Part shown: piece by piece, positions 9,849-17,589 of the stretch | Position numbering within the stretch: position 1 is the first letter of the stretch | Layout of the letters: every line of letters starts with the position of its first letter | Origin: Alloalcanivorax balearicus MACL04 | GTDB lineage: Bacteria; Pseudomonadota; Gammaproteobacteria; Pseudomonadales; Alcanivoracaceae | Length of the DNA stretch: 64,000 bases | Reading direction: 5' to 3' | NCBI RefSeq assembly: GCF_025532145.1 | Contig: NZ_ARXS01000004.1 | Coordinates: 1-64,000, forward strand | The notes under the pieces: generated by a model | Database searches by the model: none | Told to the model about the DNA's origin: nothing | The model's input: the letters and a program-made list of their open reading frames with translations, nothing else | Translations under genes and position numbers: made by a program

Positions 9849-10562
9849 TCAGGCCCGTTGCGCCTGGCGGGCGGTACTGGAACGGCCCACTTCGCTGAGA
9901 CGGCGTGCCAGAATGTCGCCCAGGTGGTTGATGAACAGAGTGTCCATGCCGCTGCGGAAGTGCATGGCGTCGCGGCTGCCGATGGCCAGCAGACCGACCG
10001 GGCCATGGAAATCCAGCGGGATCAGGGCGGCGGATTGCACCTGCTCGCTCTGCTCCTGGAACAGCGCTTTCAGCTCTTCCTGGCGGAACACGCCGCATAC
10101 CGACTTGCCTGGACGCAGCATCGGCGCCAGGCCGGAGGGCAGCGCTTCATCGTCGATCAGCCGTACCTGCTTGCGCAATTCGCCGAGAATCGGGATCTCG
10201 CGGTCGTGCAGCAGCAAGGCCACGGCGTCGCAATGGAAGTCGTCTTCCAGGGTACGCACCAGACCCCGGAACAGCTTGTCGGGGGTGCGTGCTTCCAGCA
10301 GGGCCAGGGTCAGGCTTCGCGTCAGTTCGAACAGACGGTCATTTTCCCGTGCCACATCAAGCAGGCCGTTCAGGCGTTCGCGTAACTCCTGATTGCGTTC
10401 GCGCAGGATCGCCGCCTGGCGTTCCAGTAAGGAAACCGCCTGGCCGCGGGCGTCCGGCAGACGCAGCAGTTCCAGCAGCTCCGGCCGTTGCTGGAAATAG
10501 TCCGGGTGCTGGCGCAGGAAAGCGGCGACCTGGTCGGCGCTGGTGGGCTTTTGCTCGCTCAT
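9849..10562 (-). CDS. DUF484 family protein (GAF-like)
   Basis: A 237-residue cytosolic protein of the DUF484 family, found between dapF and xerC across gammaproteobacteria; its function is not known. The start at 10562 follows GGGATGA and aligns with the family N terminus (DQVAAFLRQHPDYFQQRPELL). A coiled-coil stretch at residues 40-75 (LLERQAAILRERNQELRERL) links to a GAF-like domain in which LGELRKQVRLID and LIPLDFHGPVGLLAIGSRD are visible. The conserved placement suggests co-regulation with xerC. The sequence shows no catalytic motif. Confidence 0.9.
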   Translation of the reverse strand: MSEQKPTSADQVAAFLRQHPDYFQQRPELLELLRLPDARGQAVSLLERQAAILRERNQELRERLNGLLDVARENDRLFELTRSLTLALLEARTPDKLFRGLVRTLEDDFHCDAVALLLHDREIPILGELRKQVRLIDDEALPSGLAPMLRPGKSVCGVFRQEELKALFQEQSEQVQSAALIPLDFHGPVGLLAIGSRDAMHFRSGMDTLFINHLGDILARRLSEVGRSSTARQAQRA

Positions 10563-10584
10563 GAAATCATCCCCGTGGGTTGGC

Positions 10585-11463
10585 TCAACGGGCTTTGCTC
10601 GGCTGCGGAATGTCGATGGCGCCATCATAGACACGGCTTGCCGGGCCTGTCATCAATACGCCGCTCTGGCCGTCCTGGCTGCTGTAAGGATAGTGGACCT
10701 GCAGGGTGCCGCCGAGCAGGTGCACGGTGACGGTGTCGTCGAGCAGGCCGCGGCGCTGGCCGCACAAAACCGCGGCGCAGGCACCGGAGCCGCAGGCCAG
10801 GGTTTCACCGGCGCCGCGCTCGTAGACCCGCAGCCGGATCTCGTTACGGCCGATCACCTGCATGAATCCCACGTTGACCCGCTCGGGAAACTGCTCGTGG
10901 CTTTCCAGCAACGGCCCGACGGTGTCCACCGGGGCATGGTCCACGTTTTCCACCAACAGCACGCAATGGGGGTTGCCCAGCCCCACGGCGGAGACTTCAT
11001 AGCCGTTGTTGCCGGCCACCAGAAAATAGCGGTCCGCTTCCGCCTTGGCGGTGAAGGGAATGGCTTCCGGGGCCCAGCGCGGCGCGCCCATATCCACGGT
11101 CACCAGGCCATCGTCGGTGACTCGTAACGTCATTTCACCGGCGGCGGTCTCCACACGGATCTCGTGTTTGTCGGTGAGTTCCTCGTCACGGACGAAGCGG
11201 GCGAAGCAGCGGGCGCCGTTGCCACACTGACTCACTTCGGAACCATCGCTGTTGAAAATGCGGTAGCGAAAGTCCACGCCCTCTTTGCGGGCCGGTTGCA
11301 CCACCAGCAGCTGATCGAAGCCGATGCCGAAATGCCGATCGCCCAGGCGCCGTAATTCATCCGCCGGTAACGGTGGGCCGTTTTCCGGCAACGGCTGGCG
11401 CACGCCGTCCACGACCACGAAATCGTTGCCAAGCCCGTGCATTTTGGTGAATTTCAGTCGCAT
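10585..11463 (-). CDS. dapF: Diaminopimelate epimerase
   Basis: Interconverts LL- and meso-diaminopimelate for lysine and peptidoglycan synthesis. Both catalytic cysteines are present, in SQCGNGARC (Cys80) and LACGSGACA (Cys224), in a protein of 292 residues. The start at 11463 gives MRLKFTKMHGLGNDF, which aligns end to end with homologues; an ATG three codons upstream is also possible. dapF normally follows lysA directly in Pseudomonas. Here lysA is 4.4 kb away, with a TetR, a monooxygenase, a hydrolase and rlmJ in between. Confidence 0.96.
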   Translation of the reverse strand: MRLKFTKMHGLGNDFVVVDGVRQPLPENGPPLPADELRRLGDRHFGIGFDQLLVVQPARKEGVDFRYRIFNSDGSEVSQCGNGARCFARFVRDEELTDKHEIRVETAAGEMTLRVTDDGLVTVDMGAPRWAPEAIPFTAKAEADRYFLVAGNNGYEVSAVGLGNPHCVLLVENVDHAPVDTVGPLLESHEQFPERVNVGFMQVIGRNEIRLRVYERGAGETLACGSGACAAVLCGQRRGLLDDTVTVHLLGGTLQVHYPYSSQDGQSGVLMTGPASRVYDGAIDIPQPSKAR

Positions 11464-11533
11464 GCGACGCATCCGCGCAGATAACGAAAACCACCATTGT
11501 ACGGGGATTTGCCGGGGAGCAGTAGGGCGGGGA

Positions 11534-12142
11534 TTATTCCAGCAGGGCGGCGCAAATCTTCAGCGCGGTTTCCGTCACCGCGTCCACCGGCTGGGCGTAA
11601 CCGGTGGCCATCCAATACAACGCGATATGGATGAAGCCGCCCTGGATGCCGGCCTGGAGCATGGGGTCGAACTGCTGACCGGGCTGGGCCAGGGCCTGGG
11701 TCATGTTCTGGATGCCGGCCCGCAGGGCATCGTTGATGGCCCGGTCCACCGCCGGGCTGATGCCGCGAATATCGATCAGCAACAGCCGGGCCACATTCGG
11801 TTTGTCCTTCAGCTCCTGGAAATAGGAGTGCAGCATGGCGCGGCTGCGAGCCTGCGGATCGTCCCCCGCGGCCTCGGCGGCGGCCATGTTGTGCTCGCGC
11901 AGGCGTCGGGTGGCCTGCTCATAACAGGCGATCAGAAGTTCATCGCTGTGGCCGAAGGACTCATAGAAATAGCGCTGGGTCAGGCCGGCGGCGTCGCACA
12001 CCTGTTTGACACTGGAATGCCGATAGCCGTTGTGGCCGTAGACCTCGGTCGCGGCGTCGATCAACTGCTGGCGGCGCAGTGCGCGCCGTTCCCGTGCGGC
12101 GGTGCCCCGGTACGGTCGCTTGCCTGTGGTTTCTGTGGTCAT
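11534..12142 (-). CDS. TetR family transcriptional regulator
   Basis: A 202-residue repressor candidate. The N-terminal helix-turn-helix is clear (LIDAATEVYGHNGYRHSSVKQ, then CDAAGLTQRYFYESFGHSDEL), followed by an all-helical ligand-binding half. The start at 12142 removes 18 residues that would lie in the intergenic operator region. It is transcribed away from the AlmA-like monooxygenase, and the shared gap holds three TGTCA-type half sites, so self-regulation and control of the monooxygenase and hydrolase genes is the natural inference. The ligand is unknown; a fatty acid, acyl-CoA or alkane-derived ketone would suit the context. Confidence 0.9.
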   Translation of the reverse strand: MTTETTGKRPYRGTAARERRALRRQQLIDAATEVYGHNGYRHSSVKQVCDAAGLTQRYFYESFGHSDELLIACYEQATRRLREHNMAAAEAAGDDPQARSRAMLHSYFQELKDKPNVARLLLIDIRGISPAVDRAINDALRAGIQNMTQALAQPGQQFDPMLQAGIQGGFIHIALYWMATGYAQPVDAVTETALKICAALLE

Positions 12143-12162
12143 GAGGTTTCTGAAAATCGGCG

Positions 12163-12195
12163 TTGTCAAATTATAAGTGACAATATAAATTGTCA
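12163..12195. promoter_or_regulatory. Operator-like inverted repeats between tetR and almA-like gene
   Basis: Three half sites lie in a row: TTGTCA (12163), TGACAAT (12178) and ATTGTCA (12189). The last two form a perfect 7-bp inverted repeat with a 4-base spacer, and the first two form another with a 9-base spacer. TTGTCA and TATAAA also have nearly correct spacing for a sigma-70 promoter reading toward the monooxygenase, so a bound repressor would block it. Confidence 0.65.
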
Positions 12196-12278
12196 TCCAT
12201 GCTCACCAGCGAAGGCCCGAGGCCGTTTCATCGCAAATGCGGAAGTCCGTATTGGTGCGAGGCACAGAGGATATCAGC

Positions 12279-13754
12279 ATGAATAAACAACAAGAACAAT
12301 TTCAACCCGCCCCCCTGGATGTCCTGATCATCGGCGCGGGCCTGTCCGGCATTGGCGCGGCCCGGGCCCTGACCGACAAGTGTCCGGACAAGCGCTATCT
12401 GATTCTTGAGCGGCGGGATGCCATTGGCGGGACCTGGGACCTGTTCCGCTATCCGGGGATCCGGTCGGACTCGGACATGTATACCCTGGGTTACAGCTAC
12501 AAGCCCTGGACCGGCCGTAAGGCGATTGCCGATGGCCCGGACATCAAGCGCTATATCGAGGAAATCGCCGAAGAGTCCGGAGCCATTCACAACATTCGCT
12601 TCCGCCATCAGGTGATGTCGGCCAGCTGGTCCAGTGACGAAGGGTTGTGGACGGTGCGGGTCAAGGCCACCGACCGGACCGGGGAAACGCGGGAGGAGCG
12701 CATCCGGACCCGCTTCATTGCCTCCTGCTCGGGCTACTACAGCTACGACGAAGGCTACCGGCCGGAATTTCCCGGCGAATCGGACTTTACCGGACAAATC
12801 ATTCATCCGCAGTTCTGGCCGGAACAACTGGACTACCAGGGCAAGCGGATTGTCGTCATCGGCAGCGGCGCCACCGCCGTCACCCTGGTGCCGGCGCTGG
12901 CCGAACAGGGGGCGCGGGTCACCATGCTGCAGCGCTCCCCCAGCTATATCTTCGCGCGCCCCCTGGTGGACCGGCTTGCCCACGCCATGCAGCGCTGGTT
13001 GCCCCTGCCGCTGGCCTATCGCCTGACTCGCTGGAAGAATGTGCTGCTCGGCCAGCGCTTCTTCCGCAATGCCCGCACGCGGCCCGGCCCCACCCGGGAA
13101 TACCTGCTGCATCTGGCACAGCGTCAGGTCGGCTCGGAGGTGGACATGAAACACTTCACACCCGACTACCGCCCCTGGGATCAGCGTGTTTGCGCGGTGC
13201 CGGACGGCGATCTGTTCCATATGCTGCGTTCCCGGCGGGTGGATATCGTCACCGATACCATCGACCGCTTCACGCCGGGAGGCATCCGCCTTGCTTCCGG
13301 CCAGGAGCTGGAGGCGGACATCATCGTCACCGCCACCGGGCTGAAGTTGAACGCCCTGGGCGATGTGCGGCTGGAAGTGGACGGCAAGACGATGGCGGTG
13401 GCCGACTGCATGGCTTACAAAGGCATGATGCTCAGCGATGTGCCGAACCTGATGCTCACTTTTGGTTATACCAACGCGTCCTGGACGTTGAAGGCCGAAC
13501 TGACCTGCAACTACATGACCCGCCTGTTGCGTTACATGGACAGGAAGGGCGCACGGATAGCGGTGGCGCGGCGCGATCCGGCCGTCAAGGCGTTGCCGTT
13601 CCTCGATTTCAGTTCCGGCTATGTCCAGCGTGGCGTGGATGTCATGCCGCAACAAGGCGATCGCGAATGCTGGCGCGTGCATCAGAATTATCTGAAAGAC
13701 AAATACATGATCCAGTACGGCAGACTGGATGACGGCGTGCTGCAGTTTCAATAA
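12279..13754 (+). CDS. almA: AlmA-like flavin-containing (Baeyer-Villiger type) monooxygenase
   Basis: A 491-residue FAD- and NADPH-dependent monooxygenase resembling AlmA, the enzyme linked to growth on very long n-alkanes in Acinetobacter and Alcanivorax. Visible: FAD-binding GAGLSG (19-24), ERRDAIGGTWDLFRYPG, the Baeyer-Villiger fingerprint FxGxxxHxxxW (Phe170 to Trp180), and NADPH-binding GSGATA (195-200). MKHFTPDYRPWDQR and PNLMLTFGYTNASWTLK are also as expected for AlmA. The fingerprint makes oxygen insertion next to a ketone at least as plausible as terminal hydroxylation. The start at 12279 follows AGAGGA. An alpha/beta hydrolase, which could cleave the ester product, lies 47 bases downstream. 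Substrate is inferred. Confidence 0.88.
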   Translation: MNKQQEQFQPAPLDVLIIGAGLSGIGAARALTDKCPDKRYLILERRDAIGGTWDLFRYPGIRSDSDMYTLGYSYKPWTGRKAIADGPDIKRYIEEIAEESGAIHNIRFRHQVMSASWSSDEGLWTVRVKATDRTGETREERIRTRFIASCSGYYSYDEGYRPEFPGESDFTGQIIHPQFWPEQLDYQGKRIVVIGSGATAVTLVPALAEQGARVTMLQRSPSYIFARPLVDRLAHAMQRWLPLPLAYRLTRWKNVLLGQRFFRNARTRPGPTREYLLHLAQRQVGSEVDMKHFTPDYRPWDQRVCAVPDGDLFHMLRSRRVDIVTDTIDRFTPGGIRLASGQELEADIIVTATGLKLNALGDVRLEVDGKTMAVADCMAYKGMMLSDVPNLMLTFGYTNASWTLKAELTCNYMTRLLRYMDRKGARIAVARRDPAVKALPFLDFSSGYVQRGVDVMPQQGDRECWRVHQNYLKDKYMIQYGRLDDGVLQFQ

Positions 13755-13801
13755 CCGCACTGTTTCAATAACGGTATGAAAGAAAAACGAAGGAAACGGC
13801 T

Positions 13802-14761
13802 ATGGGGTATGTGCTGAGCGGCCTGTTGATCGTGGTGATCCTGATCGCGGCGGGACTGTTCGTTTTCACCTGGATGACGGTGCGCAAAGTGCAGTTCGGC
13901 TTGCCGCCGGAGGGCCGTTTCGTCACGGTCATGGGCAACCGTATCCACTACATCGAGCAAGGCAGCGGGCCGGAAACCCTGTTGCTGATTCATGGGCTGA
14001 GCGGGGTTTCCCAGCACTTCTCCTACAAAGTGCTCGGCGAACTGGCCAAGGATTACCGGGTGGTGGCCATCGATCGCCCCGGCAGCGGCTATTCGGAACG
14101 CGCGGCGCGTTCCTCCGCCTCCCTGGTAGTTCAGGCCGATGTGGTGGCCGGCGTCATCGACGCCTTGCAACTGGGTAAGCCGATGCTGGTGGGGCACTCG
14201 CTGGGCGGGGCGCTGTCGCTGGCCACCGCGTTGCGGTACCCGGATAAAGTGCGGGGGTTGACGCTGATCGCGCCGCTGACTCACATGCCTTCCGCCGGTC
14301 CCTCCAAGGCGTTCGCGGCGCTGGGCATACGCCAGTCCTGGTTGCGCCTGTTGGTGGCCTGGACGCTGATGGTGCCGATGACCATGCGCTACCGGGAAAA
14401 GGTGCTGGATATCGTGTTCGGGCCGGAGCCAGTGCCGGCGGACTATGCGATCCGGGGCGGCGGCGCGCTCGGGCTGAGACCCAGTCATTTCATCGCGGCG
14501 TCCCGGGATCTGTTGGCGCTGGATGGGGTGGTGCCGGAGATGCAGCAGCGCTACACCGATCTGCAAGTGCCGATCCGGATTCTCTATGGCCGCGACGACC
14601 GTATTCTGGACCCCCGGGAACAGGGACAGGGGATGGTGGACCGGTTCCCGGACAGAGTGGAACTGGAACTCATCGAAGGGGGGCATATGTTGCCACTGAC
14701 CCAGCCGGAGGTGACCACGGATTTCATCCGGCGCAGCATGCGGGCCTTGCCGCCCGCCTGA
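13802..14761 (+). CDS. Membrane-anchored alpha/beta hydrolase
   Basis: A 319-residue alpha/beta-fold hydrolase. Residues 3-25 form one hydrophobic segment (GLLIVVILIAAGLFVF) that would anchor it in the membrane with the enzyme domain outside or at the surface. The oxyanion-loop motif LLIHGLSG, the nucleophile elbow GHSLGG (Ser133), the acid in YGRDDRILD and the His in EGGHMLPL complete the triad. AGGAAA precedes the ATG. It lies just downstream of the AlmA-like gene on the same strand, so an esterase acting on Baeyer-Villiger esters is a reasonable guess. Monoacylglycerol lipase or epoxide-hydrolase-like activity cannot be excluded. Confidence 0.82.
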   Translation: MGYVLSGLLIVVILIAAGLFVFTWMTVRKVQFGLPPEGRFVTVMGNRIHYIEQGSGPETLLLIHGLSGVSQHFSYKVLGELAKDYRVVAIDRPGSGYSERAARSSASLVVQADVVAGVIDALQLGKPMLVGHSLGGALSLATALRYPDKVRGLTLIAPLTHMPSAGPSKAFAALGIRQSWLRLLVAWTLMVPMTMRYREKVLDIVFGPEPVPADYAIRGGGALGLRPSHFIAASRDLLALDGVVPEMQQRYTDLQVPIRILYGRDDRILDPREQGQGMVDRFPDRVELELIEGGHMLPLTQPEVTTDFIRRSMRALPPA

Positions 14762-14846
14762 GTCCGGGAAAGCCGGGGCCGCACCGAGTATAGGCGCGCT
14801 GGTTGCTCCCCGCGTACAATGCCGGTTTACCGCCTCGGAACCCGCC

Positions 14847-15686
14847 ATGCTCAGTTACCGTCACAGTTATCACGCCGGCAGTTTCGCCGATGTCCTCAAG
14901 CATTTGGTGGAAGTGGCGATCCTTGATCATCTGCGGCTCAAACCGAAGCCGTTCACCGTGCACGATACCCACGGCGGCGCCGGGCGCTATGCCATTGACG
15001 ACGCACACATGCAGAAGACCGGGGAGTATGTGGACGGTATCGCCCGTCTGTTCGGTGAGCGTACCGGCGTGGCGGCGGTGGACCGCTATCTGTCGGTGGT
15101 GGCGCAACTCAATCCGGTGGGGCGCCTGAGTCATTATCCCGGCTCCCCCCTGATTGCCGCCCACCTGCTTCGTGAGCAGGACCGTCTGCAGTGTACCGAG
15201 CTGCACAGCACCGACTTCGAGCTGCTGCGGCAGGAATTCGCTGGTGACAGACGAGTCCGCGTGGAGAAGCGGGACGCCTGGCAGGGTCTCAAGGCGTTGC
15301 TGCCGCCGGAGCACCGTCGTGGACTGGTTCTGATCGACCCGTCCTATGAACTGGAAGCGGACTACACCCAGGTGGTGGAAGCGGTGCGTCAGGCGCTGCG
15401 CAAATTCGCCACCGCCACCTACGCGATCTGGTATCCGGTGTTGGAGCGGAACCGCACCGAGCGCTTCGTGCGCCGGTTCGTGGAGGCGGACATTCCCAAC
15501 TTGCTGCGTCTGGAATGTTGCGTGCGCGCCGACGCCAGCGGACGTGGCATGACCGGCTCCGGACTGCTGGTGATCAATCCGCCTTATACCCTGGCGGCAA
15601 ACATGGAGCAGGCGCTGCCGGTGTTGCAGGCGGCGCTGGGGGACGGTCACGGCCACCACAGGGTGGCGCAGCTTACTGGAGAGTAG
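14847..15686 (+). CDS. rlmJ: 23S rRNA (adenine(2030)-N6)-methyltransferase RlmJ
   Basis: Methylates N6 of A2030 in 23S rRNA. The protein is 279 residues, the usual length. The family N terminus MLSYRHSYHAGSFADVLKH is intact, the SAM-binding region includes HDTHGGAGRY, and the catalytic motif DPSYE occurs with Asp164, the position known in the E. coli enzyme. The C-terminal GSGLLVINPPYTL is also typical. It sits between the hydrolase gene and lysA, and a clean REP-like repeat follows it. It may be transcribed from its own promoter. Confidence 0.94.
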   Translation: MLSYRHSYHAGSFADVLKHLVEVAILDHLRLKPKPFTVHDTHGGAGRYAIDDAHMQKTGEYVDGIARLFGERTGVAAVDRYLSVVAQLNPVGRLSHYPGSPLIAAHLLREQDRLQCTELHSTDFELLRQEFAGDRRVRVEKRDAWQGLKALLPPEHRRGLVLIDPSYELEADYTQVVEAVRQALRKFATATYAIWYPVLERNRTERFVRRFVEADIPNLLRLECCVRADASGRGMTGSGLLVINPPYTLAANMEQALPVLQAALGDGHGHHRVAQLTGE

Positions 15687-15719
15687 GGGGGCGGAAACAT
15701 AAATTCAGAGAGGGGAAAA

Positions 15720-15802
15720 AAGGCCGCTGTGGGAGCTTGCCTGCAAGCGAATCTTTTTGCCGAGAGACCATTCGCTTGCAGGCAAGCTCCCACAGCGGCT
15801 TC
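15720..15802. repeat. REP-like palindromic repeat (family A), best-preserved copy
   Basis: Two 30-base arms (15723-15752 and 15770-15799) are perfect inverted copies, each reading from GCCGCTGTGGGAGC into TTGCCTGCAAGCGAAT. The 17-base centre differs between copies. Each arm also contains a small inner palindrome (TTGCCTGCAA). It lies between the convergent ends of rlmJ and lysA. Confidence 0.92.
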
Positions 15803-15857
15803 GTAGCACAATCCGTGGGAGCCAGCCCGCTGGAGAATCCTTGTGCCTGTGTCCCCC

Positions 15858-17099
15858 TCAGGGCAGCAGCGTTTCCAGCTTGAGCTGATCCTCGATGGTT
15901 TCCCGCTGACGCACCACGAAGGCCTGATCGCCGTCCACCAGAATCTCCGCCGGCCGGCCACGGCTGTTGTAGTTGCTGGCCATGACGAAACCGTAGGCGC
16001 CGGCGGAACGCACCGCCAGAAGATCGCCGGCCTCCAGTGCCAGGGCCCGGTCCTTGCCGAGAAAGTCGCCGGTTTCGCACACCGGGCCGACGATGTCCCA
16101 GTCCCGACAGTCCGCCTCATGCGGCGTCACCGGCACGATGTCCTGCCAGGCGGAATAGAGGCTGGGGCGGATCAGGTCGTTCATGGCGCCGTCGACGATG
16201 GCGAAGTTGCGATGTTCGGTGGGTTTCAGGAACAGCACCTGGGTCAGGAACACCCCGGCATTGGCGGCGATGGCGCGGCCCGGTTCGATATGCACCGGCA
16301 ATTCGCCGGGAATGTGCCGCAGCAGAGCGGCCACGTAATCCTCGTGGGCCGGCGGTGTCTCGTCGTTGTAAGTGACGCCGAGACCACCGCCCAGATCCAG
16401 ATGATGGATCTCGATGCCCAGTTCCTGCAGTTCGGTCAGCAACGCCAGAACCCGCTCCAGTGCGTCCTCGAACGGCTCCAGACGGGTCAGTTGGCTGCCG
16501 ATGTGGCAGTCGATGCCGAGAATCCGGATGTGCGGCAGTTCCGCCGCCCGTTGATACAACGCCGGCGCCTTGCGGATGTCGACACCGAATTTGTTTTCCT
16601 TGAGGCCGGTGGAGATATACGGATGGGTTTGGGCGTCGACGTCCGGATTCACGCGGATGGCGATGGGCGCTTCCCGGCCCAGTTCGCCGGCCACCAGGTT
16701 GAGCAGTTCCAGTTCCGCCGCGGATTCCACGTTGAAACAGTGAATCCCGACTTGCAGGGCACGGGCCATCTCATCGGCGGTCTTGCCGACGCCGGAGAAA
16801 ACGATCTTGTCCGGATCACCGCCGGCACGCAGCACCCGCTCCAGTTCGCCGCCGGAGACAATGTCGAAGCCGGCGCCGCAGCGGGCCAGTACGTTGAGTA
16901 CCGCCACGTTGCTGTTGGCCTTCACCGCGTAGCAAACCTGATGGGGATGGTCTCCGAAGGCGTCATCGAAGGCGCGGTAGTGTGTCTCCAGGGCGGCCCG
17001 GGAATAGACGTACAACGGCGTGCCAAAGCGTTCGGCCAGCAGTGTCAGGGGCAGTTCCTCGACGTACAGGGTACCGTCGCGGTAGGGGAAGTGATCCAT
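15858..17099 (-). CDS. lysA: Diaminopimelate decarboxylase
   Basis: PLP enzyme that converts meso-diaminopimelate to lysine, the last step of the pathway. From the ATG at 17099 the protein is 413 residues and begins MDHFPYRDGTLYVE, which aligns with Pseudomonas LysA; AGGATGAG provides the ribosome site. A longer open frame upstream overlaps lptM and is rejected. PLP Lys60 lies in CYAVKANSN, the glycine-rich phosphate loop is DLGGGLGV, HIEPGR is present, and the active-site Cys341 is in GPVCETGD. It is preceded 13 bases away by lptM on the same strand. Its usual partner dapF has been separated by 4.4 kb. Confidence 0.96.
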   Translation of the reverse strand: MDHFPYRDGTLYVEELPLTLLAERFGTPLYVYSRAALETHYRAFDDAFGDHPHQVCYAVKANSNVAVLNVLARCGAGFDIVSGGELERVLRAGGDPDKIVFSGVGKTADEMARALQVGIHCFNVESAAELELLNLVAGELGREAPIAIRVNPDVDAQTHPYISTGLKENKFGVDIRKAPALYQRAAELPHIRILGIDCHIGSQLTRLEPFEDALERVLALLTELQELGIEIHHLDLGGGLGVTYNDETPPAHEDYVAALLRHIPGELPVHIEPGRAIAANAGVFLTQVLFLKPTEHRNFAIVDGAMNDLIRPSLYSAWQDIVPVTPHEADCRDWDIVGPVCETGDFLGKDRALALEAGDLLAVRSAGAYGFVMASNYNSRGRPAEILVDGDQAFVVRQRETIEDQLKLETLLP

Positions 17100-17112
17100 G
17101 GGGCTCATCCTG

Positions 17113-17283
17113 TTAATGCGGGTCCTGGTCCGAGTCGTCGTCGTTGTCCGTGGCCGGGGCGGTCTCCGGCGCCGGCGGTTGATCCTGGGGCTGGGGCGGC
17201 GGGGCCGGCTCGGCGAAGTAGAGCGGGCCTTTCTGGCCACAACCGCTCAACAGCACCAACACCAACAGGCTCAATGCACGCAT
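17113..17283 (-). CDS. lptM: Small lipoprotein LptM (YifL/LppL)
   Basis: A 56-residue lipoprotein. The sequence starts MRALSLLVLVLLSGCGQKGP, with a lipobox LSGC and the conserved CGQKGPLYF that defines the LptM/YifL family. The rest is proline-rich and ends in an acidic tail (DNDDDSDQDPH). In E. coli LptM binds the LPS translocon LptD-LptE and helps its oxidative maturation in the outer membrane. The position directly before lysA is the one seen in Pseudomonas (lppL-lysA). It is short enough to be missed by length-filtered gene calling. Confidence 0.9.
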   Translation of the reverse strand: MRALSLLVLVLLSGCGQKGPLYFAEPAPPPQPQDQPPAPETAPATDNDDDSDQDPH

Positions 17284-17397
17284 GAAAGGCTCCGGGAAGC
17301 AGGGTTGAATGCGGCGAGTATAGCGGGTTACCGGGGGTGGATAACACCGCCGCCGGTCACTTTGACGGCGGTTGGCAAGGGATTCTCTTCCCCGGGC

Positions 17398-17425
17398 TTG
17401 CCAAAAAACACCACTGGCCTAATAT
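17398..17425 (+). promoter_or_regulatory. Candidate sigma-70 promoter upstream of rnk
   Basis: TTGCCA and TAATAT are separated by 16 bases. Transcription would begin near 17432, only about 10 bases before a strong intrinsic terminator, so the promoter either drives an attenuated rnk leader or a very short RNA. Confidence 0.5.
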
Positions 17426-17440
17426 CAGGGAACAACAACT

Positions 17441-17470
17441 CAACGGCGTTCCCATCGGAACGCCGTTTTT
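17441..17470 (+). terminator. Intrinsic terminator in the rnk leader
   Basis: AACGGCGTTCC, loop CATC, GGAACGCCGTT followed by TTT: an 11-bp perfect stem running straight into a T-run on the plus strand. No plus-strand gene ends before it (lptM is on the minus strand), so it has no ordinary gene to terminate. Confidence 0.85.
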
Positions 17471-17589
17471 ATAGTGGCCGCCGTCCATGGCGGTCATTCC
17501 CGGACCATCGCCGGGCCGATGTCAAAAATCGTTGCCGGCGATGTTATGCCCGCGCCCCGCGGAAGGGGTGCTTCCACAGGAGTACGAAC

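Larger units (their letters stand above)
17284..17589. other. 306-base intergenic region between lptM and rnk
   Basis: This divergent gap holds the lptM upstream region, a GC hairpin (CCGCCG...CGGCGG near 17349-17370), a promoter-like pair at 17398-17425, an intrinsic terminator at 17441-17470 on the plus strand, and about 120 bases of rnk leader. No open frame of convincing quality is present. cyaY, which often occupies this place in Pseudomonas, is absent. Confidence 0.7.

Noticed and set aside
9845-10006. 54-residue N-terminal extension of xerC
   Set aside because: It lies inside the DUF484 gene in another frame; the GTG at 9844 gives the normal XerC length and N terminus.
12228-13760. 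510-codon open frame antisense to the AlmA-like gene
   Set aside because: The plus-strand monooxygenase has unambiguous FAD and NADPH motifs; the mirror frame has none.
12142-14761. Antibiotic or phage-defence island around the TetR gene
   Set aside because: The genes fit hydrocarbon or ketone metabolism; there is no integrase, att site or defence domain.
15720-15802. CRISPR array made of the repeated arms
   Set aside because: The arms occur in single inverted pairs separated by thousands of bases, not in tandem with regular spacers, and there are no cas genes.
17100-17240. N-terminal extension of lysA to 17240
   Set aside because: It would overlap lptM in another frame and adds an Arg/Pro/Thr-rich tract with no homology; AGGATGAG and alignment with Pseudomonas place the start at 17099.
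17098-17589. Long plus-strand extension of rnk across the intergenic region
   Set aside because: It would run antisense through lptM and cross an intrinsic terminator; CAGGAG and the family N terminus set the start at 17590.
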